NCBI GenBank assembly: GCA_036389795.1
Contig: DASVWD010000241.1
Span: forward strand, 1 to 42,861
Source of the DNA: Longimicrobium sp.
Lineage (GTDB): Bacteria; Gemmatimonadota; Gemmatimonadetes; Longimicrobiales; Longimicrobiaceae
DNA: 42,861 nt
Reading direction: 5' to 3'
A program made the translations under genes and the position numbers. Below, piece after piece: positions 25,330-34,449 of this stretch. Below the pieces are notes generated by a model. The model searched no databases, was not told where the DNA came from, and was given only the letters and a program-made list of their open reading frames with translations. The number at the start of each line of letters is the position of its first letter. Position 1 is the first letter of the stretch.

Positions 25330-26510
25330 CAGAGCACCTCGTCCAGGATGTCCACGGCCTGCGCCAGCTCGTCGTCGCCCACCACCAGCGGCGGGACCAG
25401 GCGCACCACGTTCGGGCCGGCGGTGCAGAGCAGCAGCCCGGCCTCCAGCGCCCGCGCCACCACGGGGGCGGCGGGCCCGTCCAGCTCGATCCCCCAGAGC
25501 AGCCCCGCACCGCGCACGTCCTTGATGGACGGATGGCGCGTCACCAGCTGCTGAAGATGGTTCGCCAGCAGGTGCGACTTGCGCTGGACCTCGGCCAGGA
25601 AGCCGGGGTCGCCGATGGTGCGCACCGCGGCCAGCGCGGCGCTCGCCACCAGCGGCCCGCCGCCGAAGGTCGTGGCGTGGTCGCCCGGCTGGATCGCCGC
25701 GGCCACCCGCTCGGTCAGCAGCACGGCGCCCATCGGCAGGCCGCCGGCGAGCGGCTTGGCCAGCGTCATCAGGTCCGGCGTGACCCCGGCCTGCTCGTGC
25801 GCCCACAGCGTCCCCGTGCGGCCCAGCCCCACCTGCACCTCGTCGAACACCAGCAGCGCGCCGGCCTCGTCGCACAGGTAGCGCAGCGTCTTGAGGAACG
25901 CCGGGGGGACGGGGAGCACGCCGCCCTCGGCCTGGACCGGCTCGATGAAGACGGCCGCCGTCCGGTCGGCGCGGATCAGCCGGTCGGCCCCGGCGGTGTC
26001 GCCCACGTCGCAGAAGCGCACGCCGGGCATCAGCGGGCGGAACGGCTCCTGGTAGGCGGGGCGGTCGGTGGCCGCCAGCGCGCCCATCGTGCGCCCGTGG
26101 AAGCCGCCGTGGAAGGCGACGATCTCGGCCTTGTGCTCGCCGCCCTGCTCGCGCGCCCAGCGCCGGGCGAACTTCAGCGCGCCCTCGTTGGCCTCCGCCC
26201 CCGAGTTGCAGAAGAAGACGCGGTCGGCGAACGAGCGCTCGGCCAGCCACTCGGCCAGCTCGGCCGCGGGGCGGGTGTGGAAGAGGTTGGAGGTGTGGAT
26301 GAGCCCCGCCTCCAGCGCCTCGCGGATCGCCGCGGCGATCGCCGGGTGCCCGTAGCCCAGCGCGTTCACCGCGATCCCCGCGGTGAAGTCCAGGTACGCC
26401 CGCCCGTCCTCGTCGATCAGCCGGCACCCCTGGCCGGCGGTGAACACGGGGCCGCTCCTCTTGTAGACCTCCAGCAGCGCGCCCGTGGCATCCAGCGTGG
26501 CAGTCGTCAT
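25329..26510 (-). CDS. argD: Acetylornithine aminotransferase
   Basis: 393 residues. Class III PLP aminotransferase converting N-acetylglutamate semialdehyde to N-acetylornithine with glutamate. Visible marks: FFCNSGAEANEGALK (99-113), the PLP-binding Asp in LLVFDEVQVGLGRTG (219-233) and the Schiff-base Lys252 in LAKPLAGG. Length is normal for ArgD. The ATG at 26510 overlaps the argB stop as ATGA; its own stop overlaps the next start by one base. It could also serve lysine synthesis (succinyl-diaminopimelate), as ArgD often does, but the operon argues for arginine. Confidence 0.95.
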   Translation of the reverse strand: MTTATLDATGALLEVYKRSGPVFTAGQGCRLIDEDGRAYLDFTAGIAVNALGYGHPAIAAAIREALEAGLIHTSNLFHTRPAAELAEWLAERSFADRVFFCNSGAEANEGALKFARRWAREQGGEHKAEIVAFHGGFHGRTMGALAATDRPAYQEPFRPLMPGVRFCDVGDTAGADRLIRADRTAAVFIEPVQAEGGVLPVPPAFLKTLRYLCDEAGALLVFDEVQVGLGRTGTLWAHEQAGVTPDLMTLAKPLAGGLPMGAVLLTERVAAAIQPGDHATTFGGGPLVASAALAAVRTIGDPGFLAEVQRKSHLLANHLQQLVTRHPSIKDVRGAGLLWGIELDGPAAPVVARALEAGLLLCTAGPNVVRLVPPLVVGDDELAQAVDILDEVL

Positions 26511-27286
26511 CCTAGCGCCTTTCTCGCCAGCGGCGGCGCCCCCGCGGTGACGCAGGTCCCCGCCCGTGTGTCGTCCAGCATCTCCACCCCGCCGATCCGC
26601 ACCCGCCCCACCGCGGCCGCGGCCTTCGCGGCGAAGCGGAGCTTGGGCGCCATCCCCCCGGCCGCCGTCCCTTCCTCGATCAGCCGCTCCACCTCTTCGG
26701 CGGCGACTTCCCCGACCACCGCGCCGTCCGCCAGCACGCCGGCGACGTTGGAGACGAAGAGGAGCTCCGCGGCCCCCAGCACCGCCGCCACCGCGGCGGC
26801 GGCCTCGTCGGCGTTGACGTTGAGCGGCCCGCCGTCCGGCCCCCGCGACACGGGGGAGAGCACCGGGGTGAGCCCCTGCGCCAGCCAGCCGGAGAGCAGC
26901 TCCGCCCGCACCGCCACCACCTCGCCCGTGCGCCCCAGCGCGCCGCCGTGGGAGGGGCGGGCCTGGATGAGCCCCGCGTCCTCGCCCGAGACCCCCAGCG
27001 CGTCCACCTTCGCGCCGACGAGCGCGGAGACGATGCGCTTGTTCACCAGCCCGGAGAGGACCATCGCCACCACCCGCATCGTCTCCGGCGTGGTCACGCG
27101 CAGGCCGTCGCGCCACTCCGGCTCGGCGCCCAGGGTCCGCTGCAGCGCGGAGACCTCCTTGCCGCCGCCGTGGACGATCACCGTCCCCCCGTCCCGGGCC
27201 GCGACCGCGCGCGCGAGGCGCTCCAGCCAGGCGGGGTCGTCCACCTCGTGGCCGCCCACCTTCACCACCACGGCCCCCGCGCTCAC
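26507..27286 (-). CDS. argB: Acetylglutamate kinase
   Basis: 259 residues from GTG 27286. Amino-acid-kinase fold: VVKVGGHEVDD with Lys9, the VHGGGKEV glycine loop (38-45), and LNVNADEAAAAVA near the acetylglutamate/nucleotide site. It phosphorylates N-acetylglutamate using ATP. The GTG start overlaps the argC TGA as GTGA and lies directly before the first kinase strand. Length fits the shorter, N-extension-free form, which in known cases is less sensitive to arginine feedback; that is an inference here. Confidence 0.93.
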   Translation of the reverse strand: MSAGAVVVKVGGHEVDDPAWLERLARAVAARDGGTVIVHGGGKEVSALQRTLGAEPEWRDGLRVTTPETMRVVAMVLSGLVNKRIVSALVGAKVDALGVSGEDAGLIQARPSHGGALGRTGEVVAVRAELLSGWLAQGLTPVLSPVSRGPDGGPLNVNADEAAAAVAAVLGAAELLFVSNVAGVLADGAVVGEVAAEEVERLIEEGTAAGGMAPKLRFAAKAAAAVGRVRIGGVEMLDDTRAGTCVTAGAPPLARKALG

Positions 27287-28287
27287 GCCAGCCCTTCCCG
27301 CTCGCAGAGGCCGAACATCAGGTTCAGGTTCTGCACGGCCTGCCCGGCCGCGCCCTTCACCAGGTTGTCGATGGCCGCGAACACGGTGAGCATCGGCGCC
27401 GCCACGCCCGCCACGGCCGCCACCCCGAGCGCCACCCGGTTGGTCCCCACCACGTCGGCCAGCGTGGGCGGCCGGCCGGTGACGACGTCGACGAACGGCT
27501 CGCCCGCGTAGTCGGCCTCCCACAGCTCCGCCGGGTCGCCCGGGAGCGGCTCGCGCAGGGTGACGTGGATCGTCTCCAGGATCCCGCGCTTCACCGGCAG
27601 CAGGTGCGGGGTGAAGACCAGCTCCGGCGCCGCCGCCCCGCCGGGCCCCGCCAGCCCCGCCGCCTGGTCGCGCATCTCGGCCAGGTGCCGGTGCACGTTG
27701 CCGACGGAGTAGGCGCGGTAGTCCTCGGCCACCTCGGCGAAGAGCATCTCGCGCTTCGGCGAGCGCCCCGCCCCCGTCACCCCCGACGCCGCGTCCACGA
27801 TCACCGGCCCGGCGACCATCCCCCGGCGCAGCAGCGGCGCCAGCGCGAGCAGCGCGGCGGTGGGGTAGCACCCCGGGTTGGCCACCAGCTCCGCCCCCGC
27901 GATCCGCGCCCGGTGCAGCTCGGGGAGGCCGTAGACGGCGCCGCGCCCCCACTCCGGCGTGCCGGGGCCGACCACCCGCAGGTCGTTCGACAGGTCCACC
28001 ACCTTCGCGCCGGCCTCGCGCGCCGCCTTCACCCACCGCGCCGACTCGCCGTGCGGCAGGCACGAGAGCACCGCGTCGCAGCGGTGGAGGGGGGCGTCTT
28101 CGGCCCGCACCAGCGGCAGGTCGGGCGCGCCGCGCGCCAGCCGTGAAAGAGAAGCCCCAGCCTCCGATTCGGAGCTAGCCAGGGCGATCTCGCACTTCCC
28201 GTGTCCCGCCAGGAGGCGGACCACCTCCCTTCCGGCGTATCCCGACGCGCCGAGCACGCCGACGCGCAGGACAGAATCCCTATTCAT
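27283..28287 (-). CDS. argC: N-acetyl-gamma-glutamyl-phosphate reductase
   Basis: 334 residues from ATG 28287. NADPH-binding start LRVGVLGASGYAGREVVRLL (7-26) and the active-site Cys140 in ANPGCYPTA. It reduces acetylglutamyl phosphate to the semialdehyde. First gene of the cluster. The frame extends 25 codons upstream, but that stretch holds the promoter hexamers described separately, and MNRDSVLRVG is a normal N-terminus. No ribosome-binding site is present, which fits a near-leaderless transcript. Confidence 0.95.
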   Translation of the reverse strand: MNRDSVLRVGVLGASGYAGREVVRLLAGHGKCEIALASSESEAGASLSRLARGAPDLPLVRAEDAPLHRCDAVLSCLPHGESARWVKAAREAGAKVVDLSNDLRVVGPGTPEWGRGAVYGLPELHRARIAGAELVANPGCYPTAALLALAPLLRRGMVAGPVIVDAASGVTGAGRSPKREMLFAEVAEDYRAYSVGNVHRHLAEMRDQAAGLAGPGGAAAPELVFTPHLLPVKRGILETIHVTLREPLPGDPAELWEADYAGEPFVDVVTGRPPTLADVVGTNRVALGVAAVAGVAAPMLTVFAAIDNLVKGAAGQAVQNLNLMFGLCEREGLA

Positions 28288-28339
28288 TGGAGAGAATTTA
28301 TATCCGCAACCATGAATAGTCAACCGTTTGTGTGAATAG
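28280..28339 (-). promoter_or_regulatory. argC promoter with TGAATAG operator repeats
   Basis: On the minus strand: -35 TTGACT (28323-28318) and -10 TATAAA (28302-28297; spacer 15, or TAAATT with spacer 17). The predicted start point is only about two to four bases before the argC ATG, so the mRNA would be nearly leaderless. CTATTCA occurs twice on minus, 20 bp apart (28339-28333 and 28319-28313), flanking the -35, and once inverted over the start codon (28280-28286). TGAAT/ATTCA are the half-sites of ArgR boxes in other bacteria, so repression by arginine is plausible, although the spacing differs from a classical box. Confidence 0.65.
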
Positions 28340-28362
28340 ATATCCTGCAGAAGCCGGGCCAC

Positions 28363-28640
28363 TGCTGGAGTAGGAGGGGCGAGGATCGAGGATAATGATG
28401 CGAACCGGGGTGTCGCAGGCGGCTGAAGCCACGGCTACAACTACAGAAAGCCTCGCCGACAAGCTTCGGTGCGAGGGTGAGTTTCGTGTGGGCGAGGCTT
28501 CAACCGCACGTGGGAGGAGGGCCGGCGCGCGTCGCGAGCGGGCGTGCGGGAGGCATGGAGTCTGGCGGATCGGACCGGCGTGCGTGACCTTGGGGCGCCG
28601 GTCGATTGCTCCGCCATCATGCCTCCACCGGAACTCGCCC
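28363..28640. other. Intergenic region with hairpin repeat
   Basis: No gene. It contains GGCTGAAGCCACGGCTACAAC (from 28420) and the arms GAAAGCCTCGCC (28445-28456) / GGGCGAGGCTTC (28490-28501), which pair over a roughly 33-nt loop. A diverged relative in inverse orientation lies near 41237-41290. Confidence 0.6.
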
Positions 28641-28955
28641 ATGAAGATCCAGTGCGCGTGCGGCTACCTGATCTCCGACGGCGGAGACGCCCTCCCCCAC
28701 AAGGCGCACTTCATCGCGGACCAGGACTGGGAGGCGTTCTGGAACGAGGTGGACGCGGCGGTGGAGCGGTCGGGGCCGTCCGCGCGGGCGAAGGAGGCCG
28801 CCTGCATGCGGCTGCGCAGCCTGGGCATGTTCCGCCAGGCGTGGCAGTGCTCTTCGTGCGGGCGCCTGTGGGTGGACGACGCGTCGCACACCGCGCACCC
28901 GTTCGCACCCGAGCCGGGCGAGGCGCCGGCGCGTGTCTTCAGCAGGAAGGGATAG
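28641..28955 (+). CDS. Small CxC...CxxC zinc-binding-type protein
   Basis: 104 residues; no named family recognised. Cys5 and Cys7 (MKIQCACGYLISD) and Cys70/Cys73 (WQCSSCGRLWVDD) would form a four-cysteine metal site joining the two ends of the chain. The middle is an amphipathic helix region (DQDWEAFWNEVDAAVE). Proteins of this layout occur as short hypotheticals in several phyla. ATG at 28641 begins exactly at the first metal-site strand. It stands alone, convergent with the first NRPS gene and separated from it by a strong hairpin, so it is probably not part of the NRPS pathway. Confidence 0.75.
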   Translation: MKIQCACGYLISDGGDALPHKAHFIADQDWEAFWNEVDAAVERSGPSARAKEAACMRLRSLGMFRQAWQCSSCGRLWVDDASHTAHPFAPEPGEAPARVFSRKG

Positions 28956-28986
28956 AGGCTGCTGCAAAGATCCGAAAACTGCAAAT

Positions 28987-29055
28987 CTCTCACAGAGGAC
29001 ACAGAGGACACGGAGGAAAAGCAGTTCTCTGTGTCCTCTGTGTCCTCTGTGAGAG
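28987..29055. terminator. Bidirectional hairpin of CAGAGGACA nonamers
   Basis: CTCTCACAGAGGACACAGAG... on the left pairs with ...CTCTGTGTCCTCTGTGAGAG on the right over about 25 bp, across a short GGAGGAAAAGCAGTT loop. It sits between the convergent stops at 28955 and 29087. Built of a 9-bp tandem unit, unlike the heptamer arrays elsewhere, but placed in the same way. Confidence 0.82.
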
Positions 29056-29086
29056 ACCGGGGTTTCCCAGCCTGGCGCACGAGGAT

Positions 29087-32000
29087 CTATGGGATCTGGT
29101 TGGCGAGGAGGCGCTCGGCTTCTTCTTCCGACAGCCCCTCGATCCAGGCGAGCAGGGTCTCGTCGGCGGCCGGGGCGGGGCGGCGGCGCGCCTCGACCAG
29201 CGCCGCCAGGTCGCGGACGGTGGGATACTCGAAGAGCGCGCCCACCGGGACCTCGGCCCCCAGCCGCGAGCGCAGCCGGGAGACGACCCGCGTGGCGCGC
29301 AGCGAATGGCCGCCCAGGTCGAAGAAGTTGTCCCCGGCGCCCACGCTCTCCACCTCCAGCACCTCGCGCCAGATCGCCGCCACCGCCTGCTCGGTGGCCG
29401 TGGCCGGCGGCTCGGACCCGCGGACGGACGCACACGCCTCGGGTGCGGGGAGGGCACGCCGGTCGATCTTCCGCGAGGGGGTGAGCGGGAGCGCGTCCAT
29501 CCGGACGATCGCGGAGGGGACCATGTAGGGAGGCAGCCGCGAGGCCAGGTGCTCGCGCAGCGCGGCCGCGTCGAAGTCCGTCCCCGGCGCGGGGACCACC
29601 CAGGCGGCCAGGTAGCGGTCCTGCGCCGAAGCGCCGCGCGCGGCGGCCGCCGCCTCGGCCACGGCCGGGTGGGCGCGCAGCACGGCCTCCACTTCGCCGG
29701 GCTCCACGCGGAAGCCGCGCACCTTCACCTGGTCGTCGAAGCGGCCCAGGAACTCCAGCGCGCCGTCCGCCCGCCAGCGCCCGCGGTCGCCGGTGCGGTA
29801 CAGGCGCGCGCCCGGCTCGCCCGAGACGGGGTCGGGGACGAAGCGCTCGGCGGTGAGCGCCGGGCGGCGCAGGTAGCCGCGCGCCAGCCCGTCGCCGCCC
29901 ACGTACACCTCGCCGGGGACGCCCACGGGCGCGGGCCGCATCGCCGGGTCCAGCACGTAGGCGAGCGAGTTCGCGATCGGGCGGCCGATCGGCACCGGGA
30001 CGCCGGGCTCGGCGTGCCCGATCTCGTGCCAGGTGGACAGGGTGGTGTTCTCCGTGGGGCCGTAGACGTTCAGCACCCGGCGCGGCGGGCGCCCGTCCAG
30101 GATGCGCCGCAGCACCGCGGGGTCGGGCGCCTCGCCGCCGGTCACGAGCGCGTCCATCCCGGCGAAGACGTCCGGCTCTTCCGCCACCACGTGCGCCAGG
30201 AAGGCGGGGGGGAGGAAGACCGTGCCGACCCCCTCCTCCCGCAGCGTGCGCGCGAGGGCGGGCGGCGACAGCATCTCCTCGCGGTCCAGCACCACCACCC
30301 GGCCGCCGTTCAGCAGCGGGCCGAACACCTCCCACAGCACCGTGTCGAAGGAGATGCTGATCCCCTCGCTCACGCGGTCGCCGGGTCCGAGCCGCACGTA
30401 GTCCGTCTCGCACACCAGCCGCACGATCCCGCGGTGGACGATCCCGCTCCCCTTCGGCGTCCCGGTCGACCCCGACGTGTAGAGGATGCACGCGAGAGAC
30501 TCGGGGAAGACGGGGGCCGGGGCGAGCGGCCCGGGATCGTCGCCGCCGAGGCCGCGCGCGAGCGAGAGCACGGGGCCGGCCCAGCCGCCGAGCGAGGCGG
30601 GGACTTCGTCGCGGACCACGAGCACGGCGGCGCGCGCGCCGGCCAGCATCAGGGCCAGCCGCTCCGGCGGGTAGGCCGGGTCGAGCGGGAGGAACGCGCC
30701 GCCCGCCTTCAGCACCCCCAGGAAGACCGCGATCGTCTCCGGCGAGCGCTCCATCGCCACGCCCACCGGGTCTTCGGGGCCCACGCCGAGCGCGCGGAGC
30801 CGCCGCGCCAGCGCGTCCGAGGCCTCGTCCAGCTCCGCGTACGTCAGCGTCCGGCCGTGGTGCGCCACCGCGACCGCGTCCGGCGTCCGGAGCGCCTGCT
30901 CGGCGAAGAGCTCGTGCACCGTGGCGTCGCGCGGGTACGGCGTGGGCGCGCCGCCCAGGCGGACCACCTCGCGCTCCTCCTCGACCGACATCAGCCGCAG
31001 CTCCGAGACGCGGGCGGCGGGGCGGGCGAGCGCGTCCTCCAGCAGCGCCTGGTAGTGGCCGATCATCCGGCGGATGGTGGCGGCGTCGAAGAGGTCTTCC
31101 GCCCACTCCCAGATCATCACCACCTCGTCCAGCCCCGCGCCCTGCTGCGCGCGGGGGATCACGACCACGTTCAGGTCGAACTTGGCCGACTGGTTCCCCA
31201 GCCCCTCCTCCACCGCCAGCGCGGCCCCGGGGAGGCGCATCTCCGGATACGGCGCGTGGTGGAAGGAGAACGCCACCTGGAAGACGGGGAGGTGCCCCAG
31301 CGAGCGCTCGGGGTGCACGGCGGCCACGATCTCGGCGAACGGCACGTCCTGCCGCGCGAACGCCTCCAGCGCCGCGCCGCGCGCCCGGTCCACCAGCGCC
31401 TCGAACGCCGGGTCGCCCGAGACGTCGGCGCGGATCGGGATCGTGTTCACCACCATCCCGATCAGCTCCTCCGTCTCGCGCAGCCGCCGGTCGGCCACGC
31501 CGCTGCCGACGCAGAAGTCCGTCTCGCCCGTGTAGCGGTGCAGGAGCGCCTGGAACGCGGCGGAGAGCGTCATGTACAGCGTGACCCCGCGCGCGCGGCT
31601 GTAGCCGTCCGCCGCCTCGTAGAGGTGCCGGGGGAGACGGAGCCGGAAGCCGCTGCCGCGGAAGCTCATCTCCGGCGGACGGGGGCGGTCGGCGGGGAGC
31701 TCCAGCACGGGGGGCACCCCCTCCAGCCGGCGCTTCCACCAGTCGAGCTGACCCCGCGCCTCGTCGGTCTCCATCCACGCCCGCTGCCACGCCGCGAAGT
31801 CCGCGTACTGGACCGCCAGCTCCGGGAGCGGCGACGGCTCGCCGCGCAGGAACGCGGAGTAGATCGCCGTCAGCTCGCGCAGGAACACGCCGAAGCTCCA
31901 GCCGTCGTGCACCAGGTGCTGCTCCACGCAGACGAGCACGTGCTCCTGGTCGGCGAGCCGCGCCAGGCTCCAGCGCGCCAGCGGGAGCGCCGCCAGGTCG

Positions 32001-34099
32001 AACGGCCGCGCGAACTCCTCCTCCAGCAGCCGCCCGAGCGCCGCCTCGCGCTCGTCTCCGGGGAGATGACGGAAATCGGCGACCGGGAGACGGACGGCCC
32101 ACGGCGGGTGGATGCGCTGCACCGGGGCGCCGTCCACCGCCGGGAAGGTGGTGCGGAAGATCTCGTGGCGGCGGACGATCTCGGTGAGCGCCCGCTCCAG
32201 GGCGGGGACGTCGAGGGCGCCGGAGACGCGCACCGTCGCCTGGAAGTTGTAGGAGCGGATGTCGGGGGCGAGCTGGTGGAAGAACCAGATCGCCTCCTGC
32301 GGGAAGGAGAGCGGCAGCGGCCCGTCGCGCGGCGCCCGCGGGATCGTCACCCCCCGGCCGTCGCCCGGCGCCACCAGCCGCGCCAGCTCCTCCACCGTGG
32401 TCAGCGAGAAGAGCGAGGCCAGCGGCAGCTCGGCGCCCAGCCGCTCGCGCACCCGAGCCGCGATCTGCGCCGCCCGCAGCGAGTGGCCGCCGAGCGCGAA
32501 GAAGTCGTCGCGCACCCCGACGCGCTCCGCGCCCAGCACCTCGGCCCAGATCCCCGCCAGCGCCTCCTCGGCCGGCGTGCGCGGGGCCACGTACTCGGCC
32601 TCCACGTCGCGCGCGGGGTCGGGCGCGGGGAGCGCCAGCCGGTCCACCTTGCCGTTGGGCGTGCGCGGGAGCGCGGGGAGGAAGACGACGGCCTCGGGCA
32701 CCATGTAGTCCGGCAGCCGCCCGCGCACGAAGGCGCGCAGCTCGGCCGCGGAGGGCTTCTCACCGTCGACGGCCACGTACGCCGCCAGGCGCCGCTCGCC
32801 GCGCTCCTCCCAGGTGGAAACGGCCGCCTCGCGCACGGCGGGGTGGGCGAGGAGCGCCGTCTCGATCTCCCCCGGCTCCACGCGGTAGCCGCGCACCTTC
32901 ACCTGGTGGTCGATGCGACCCAGGCACTCCAGGTCGCCGTCGGGGAGCCGGCGGCCCAGGTCGCCGGTGCGGTACATCCGCGCGCCGGGCGCGGCGAACG
33001 GGTCCGGGCGGAAGCGCTCCGCCGTCATCCCCGGCGCGCCCAGGTAGCCGCGCGCCAGCCCCGCGCCCGACATCCACACCTCGCCCACCTCGCCGGGGGC
33101 GGCCTCGCGCAGCTGCTCGTCCAGCACGCGCACCGCCGTCCCGTCCACCGCCCGGCCGACGGTCATCGCCCGCTCGCGGCCGGGCTCGACTTCCTTGCAG
33201 GTGGAGTAGGTGGTGTCTTCCGTGGGCCCGTAGAGGTTGAGGACGCGCCGGACGTGGCCGGGGGCGTAGAGCTCCTGCGCCAACTCGTTGCGCAGCGGCT
33301 CGCCTCCCAGTCCCAGCACGCGCACGCACGGCGGGACGGCGCCCAGCCGCGCCAGCTCCGCCGCCGCCGAGGGCACCATGCAGGCGGTCGTGACCGGCTC
33401 CTCCAGCGTGGCCAGCGACAGCGCGTTCTCCACCAGGACGATGGTGCCGCCCCAGCAGAGCGTCCCGAAGATCTCGGCGATGGAGACGTCGAAGCAGACC
33501 GAAGTGGAGGCCAGCACCGACGCGCGCTCCTCGTCCGACAGCGTCTTCCGCAGCCACTGCAGCACGGCCACGGTGCCGCGGTGCTCGATCTGCACCCCCT
33601 TCGGCCGCCCCGTGGAGCCGGACGTGTAGATGACGTACGCCAGGTTCTCGGGATGCACCGCCGCGTCCGGCCGCGCCGCATCGAGCCCGTCGATCTCCTC
33701 CCGCTCCGCGTCGACGCGGACGACCCGCCCCGTGTAGCCGTCGATCGATTCCGCCCGCGCCGCGTCCGTCACCAGCACCGGCACGCGCGTGTCGGCCAGC
33801 ATGTAGGCGACGCGCTCCGGCGGGTACGCGGGGTCGAGGGGGACGTACGTGCCGCCCGCCTTGAGCACCGCGAGCAGCGCGGCGACCAGGTCCGGCGTCC
33901 TCGGCAGCAGCACCCCGACGGGCACCTCCGCGCCGACGCCCAGCGCGCGCAGCCGGTGCGCCAGCCGGTTGGCGCGCGCGTCCAGCTCCGCGTAGGTAAT
34001 CGTCTCACCGTGGAAGCGCACCGCCGGCCGGTCGGGCGTGGCGGCCGCCTGCCTCTCGAACAGGTGGTGGATGCAGGCGGCGGAACTATCGTGGGTCAT
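29087..34099 (-). CDS. Dimodular NRPS, A-T-C-A-T (NRPS-1)
   Basis: 1670 residues. A1 (about 1-500): YVIYTSGSTGRPKGV (155-169), YRTGDLGR, PNGKVDR. T1: LGGHSL with phosphopantetheine Ser540. C (about 590-1025): the HHxxxDG motif reads QHLVHDG (727-733), with the first His replaced but His728 and Asp732 kept. A2 (about 1060-1560): LYTSGSTGTPKG. T2: LGGHSL with Ser1599. It ends in LLAWIEGLSEEEAERLLA. No epimerase, thioesterase or reductase domain. Read by alignment to GrsA, the pockets are A1 D-V-A-C-G-G-L-T-Y and A2 D-T-W-F-V-G-V-T-L; A2 looks hydrophobic, and A1 shares its L-T-Y ending with some cyanobacterial Gly-type domains (tentative). The start has no clear ribosome-binding site. A paralogue lies directly upstream. 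Confidence 0.95.
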   Translation of the reverse strand: MTHDSSAACIHHLFERQAAATPDRPAVRFHGETITYAELDARANRLAHRLRALGVGAEVPVGVLLPRTPDLVAALLAVLKAGGTYVPLDPAYPPERVAYMLADTRVPVLVTDAARAESIDGYTGRVVRVDAEREEIDGLDAARPDAAVHPENLAYVIYTSGSTGRPKGVQIEHRGTVAVLQWLRKTLSDEERASVLASTSVCFDVSIAEIFGTLCWGGTIVLVENALSLATLEEPVTTACMVPSAAAELARLGAVPPCVRVLGLGGEPLRNELAQELYAPGHVRRVLNLYGPTEDTTYSTCKEVEPGRERAMTVGRAVDGTAVRVLDEQLREAAPGEVGEVWMSGAGLARGYLGAPGMTAERFRPDPFAAPGARMYRTGDLGRRLPDGDLECLGRIDHQVKVRGYRVEPGEIETALLAHPAVREAAVSTWEERGERRLAAYVAVDGEKPSAAELRAFVRGRLPDYMVPEAVVFLPALPRTPNGKVDRLALPAPDPARDVEAEYVAPRTPAEEALAGIWAEVLGAERVGVRDDFFALGGHSLRAAQIAARVRERLGAELPLASLFSLTTVEELARLVAPGDGRGVTIPRAPRDGPLPLSFPQEAIWFFHQLAPDIRSYNFQATVRVSGALDVPALERALTEIVRRHEIFRTTFPAVDGAPVQRIHPPWAVRLPVADFRHLPGDEREAALGRLLEEEFARPFDLAALPLARWSLARLADQEHVLVCVEQHLVHDGWSFGVFLRELTAIYSAFLRGEPSPLPELAVQYADFAAWQRAWMETDEARGQLDWWKRRLEGVPPVLELPADRPRPPEMSFRGSGFRLRLPRHLYEAADGYSRARGVTLYMTLSAAFQALLHRYTGETDFCVGSGVADRRLRETEELIGMVVNTIPIRADVSGDPAFEALVDRARGAALEAFARQDVPFAEIVAAVHPERSLGHLPVFQVAFSFHHAPYPEMRLPGAALAVEEGLGNQSAKFDLNVVVIPRAQQGAGLDEVVMIWEWAEDLFDAATIRRMIGHYQALLEDALARPAARVSELRLMSVEEEREVVRLGGAPTPYPRDATVHELFAEQALRTPDAVAVAHHGRTLTYAELDEASDALARRLRALGVGPEDPVGVAMERSPETIAVFLGVLKAGGAFLPLDPAYPPERLALMLAGARAAVLVVRDEVPASLGGWAGPVLSLARGLGGDDPGPLAPAPVFPESLACILYTSGSTGTPKGSGIVHRGIVRLVCETDYVRLGPGDRVSEGISISFDTVLWEVFGPLLNGGRVVVLDREEMLSPPALARTLREEGVGTVFLPPAFLAHVVAEEPDVFAGMDALVTGGEAPDPAVLRRILDGRPPRRVLNVYGPTENTTLSTWHEIGHAEPGVPVPIGRPIANSLAYVLDPAMRPAPVGVPGEVYVGGDGLARGYLRRPALTAERFVPDPVSGEPGARLYRTGDRGRWRADGALEFLGRFDDQVKVRGFRVEPGEVEAVLRAHPAVAEAAAAARGASAQDRYLAAWVVPAPGTDFDAAALREHLASRLPPYMVPSAIVRMDALPLTPSRKIDRRALPAPEACASVRGSEPPATATEQAVAAIWREVLEVESVGAGDNFFDLGGHSLRATRVVSRLRSRLGAEVPVGALFEYPTVRDLAALVEARRRPAPAADETLLAWIEGLSEEEAERLLANQIP

Positions 34100-34190
34100 T
34101 CGAGGAAACGGAAGGAAGGGCGGGAAGAACTGCGGAACGGTGGGTTTGCCGAATTCATCAGCTCAGCGTGCAACCAGGCTCCCCGAAAGT

Positions 34191-34396
34191 ATGTCATTCC
34201 GAGCGGCGCCGCATCGCCGAAGACGTTGATTACACTGAAGCCGTGCGGCGCCCGAGGAATCTACTCACCCCGCGGCGTGGCTGGCTCCGCGCACTGATCC
34301 GGCCTCGCCGCAGCCGCGGGTAGATTCCTCGGGAGCCCGGCCGACTTCGGCGGCGAGGGTAGATCGGCGCATCGGGCTCCACTCGGAATGACATCT
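34191..34396. repeat. Inverted pair of REP-like units between the NRPS genes
   Basis: Left unit ATGTCATTCCGAGCGGCGCCG...CGGCGCCCGAGGAATCTACTC and right unit GGGTAGATTCCTCGGGAGCCC...GGGCTCCACTCGGAATGACATC are in head-to-head inverse orientation. It occupies most of the 350 bp between the two NRPS genes, and no gene lies here. Confidence 0.85.
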
Positions 34397-34449
34397 CTCT
34401 TTGAAGACGGCCCGGAGCCGCGACTCTGGACCGCGTGGTCCCGGCGCCC

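Noticed and set aside
28544-34297. A 1917-codon plus-strand open frame opposite NRPS-1
   Set aside because: Composition is Arg/His/Pro/Ala-rich without domains. It is the antisense of a clear NRPS gene and is open only because of the high G+C content.
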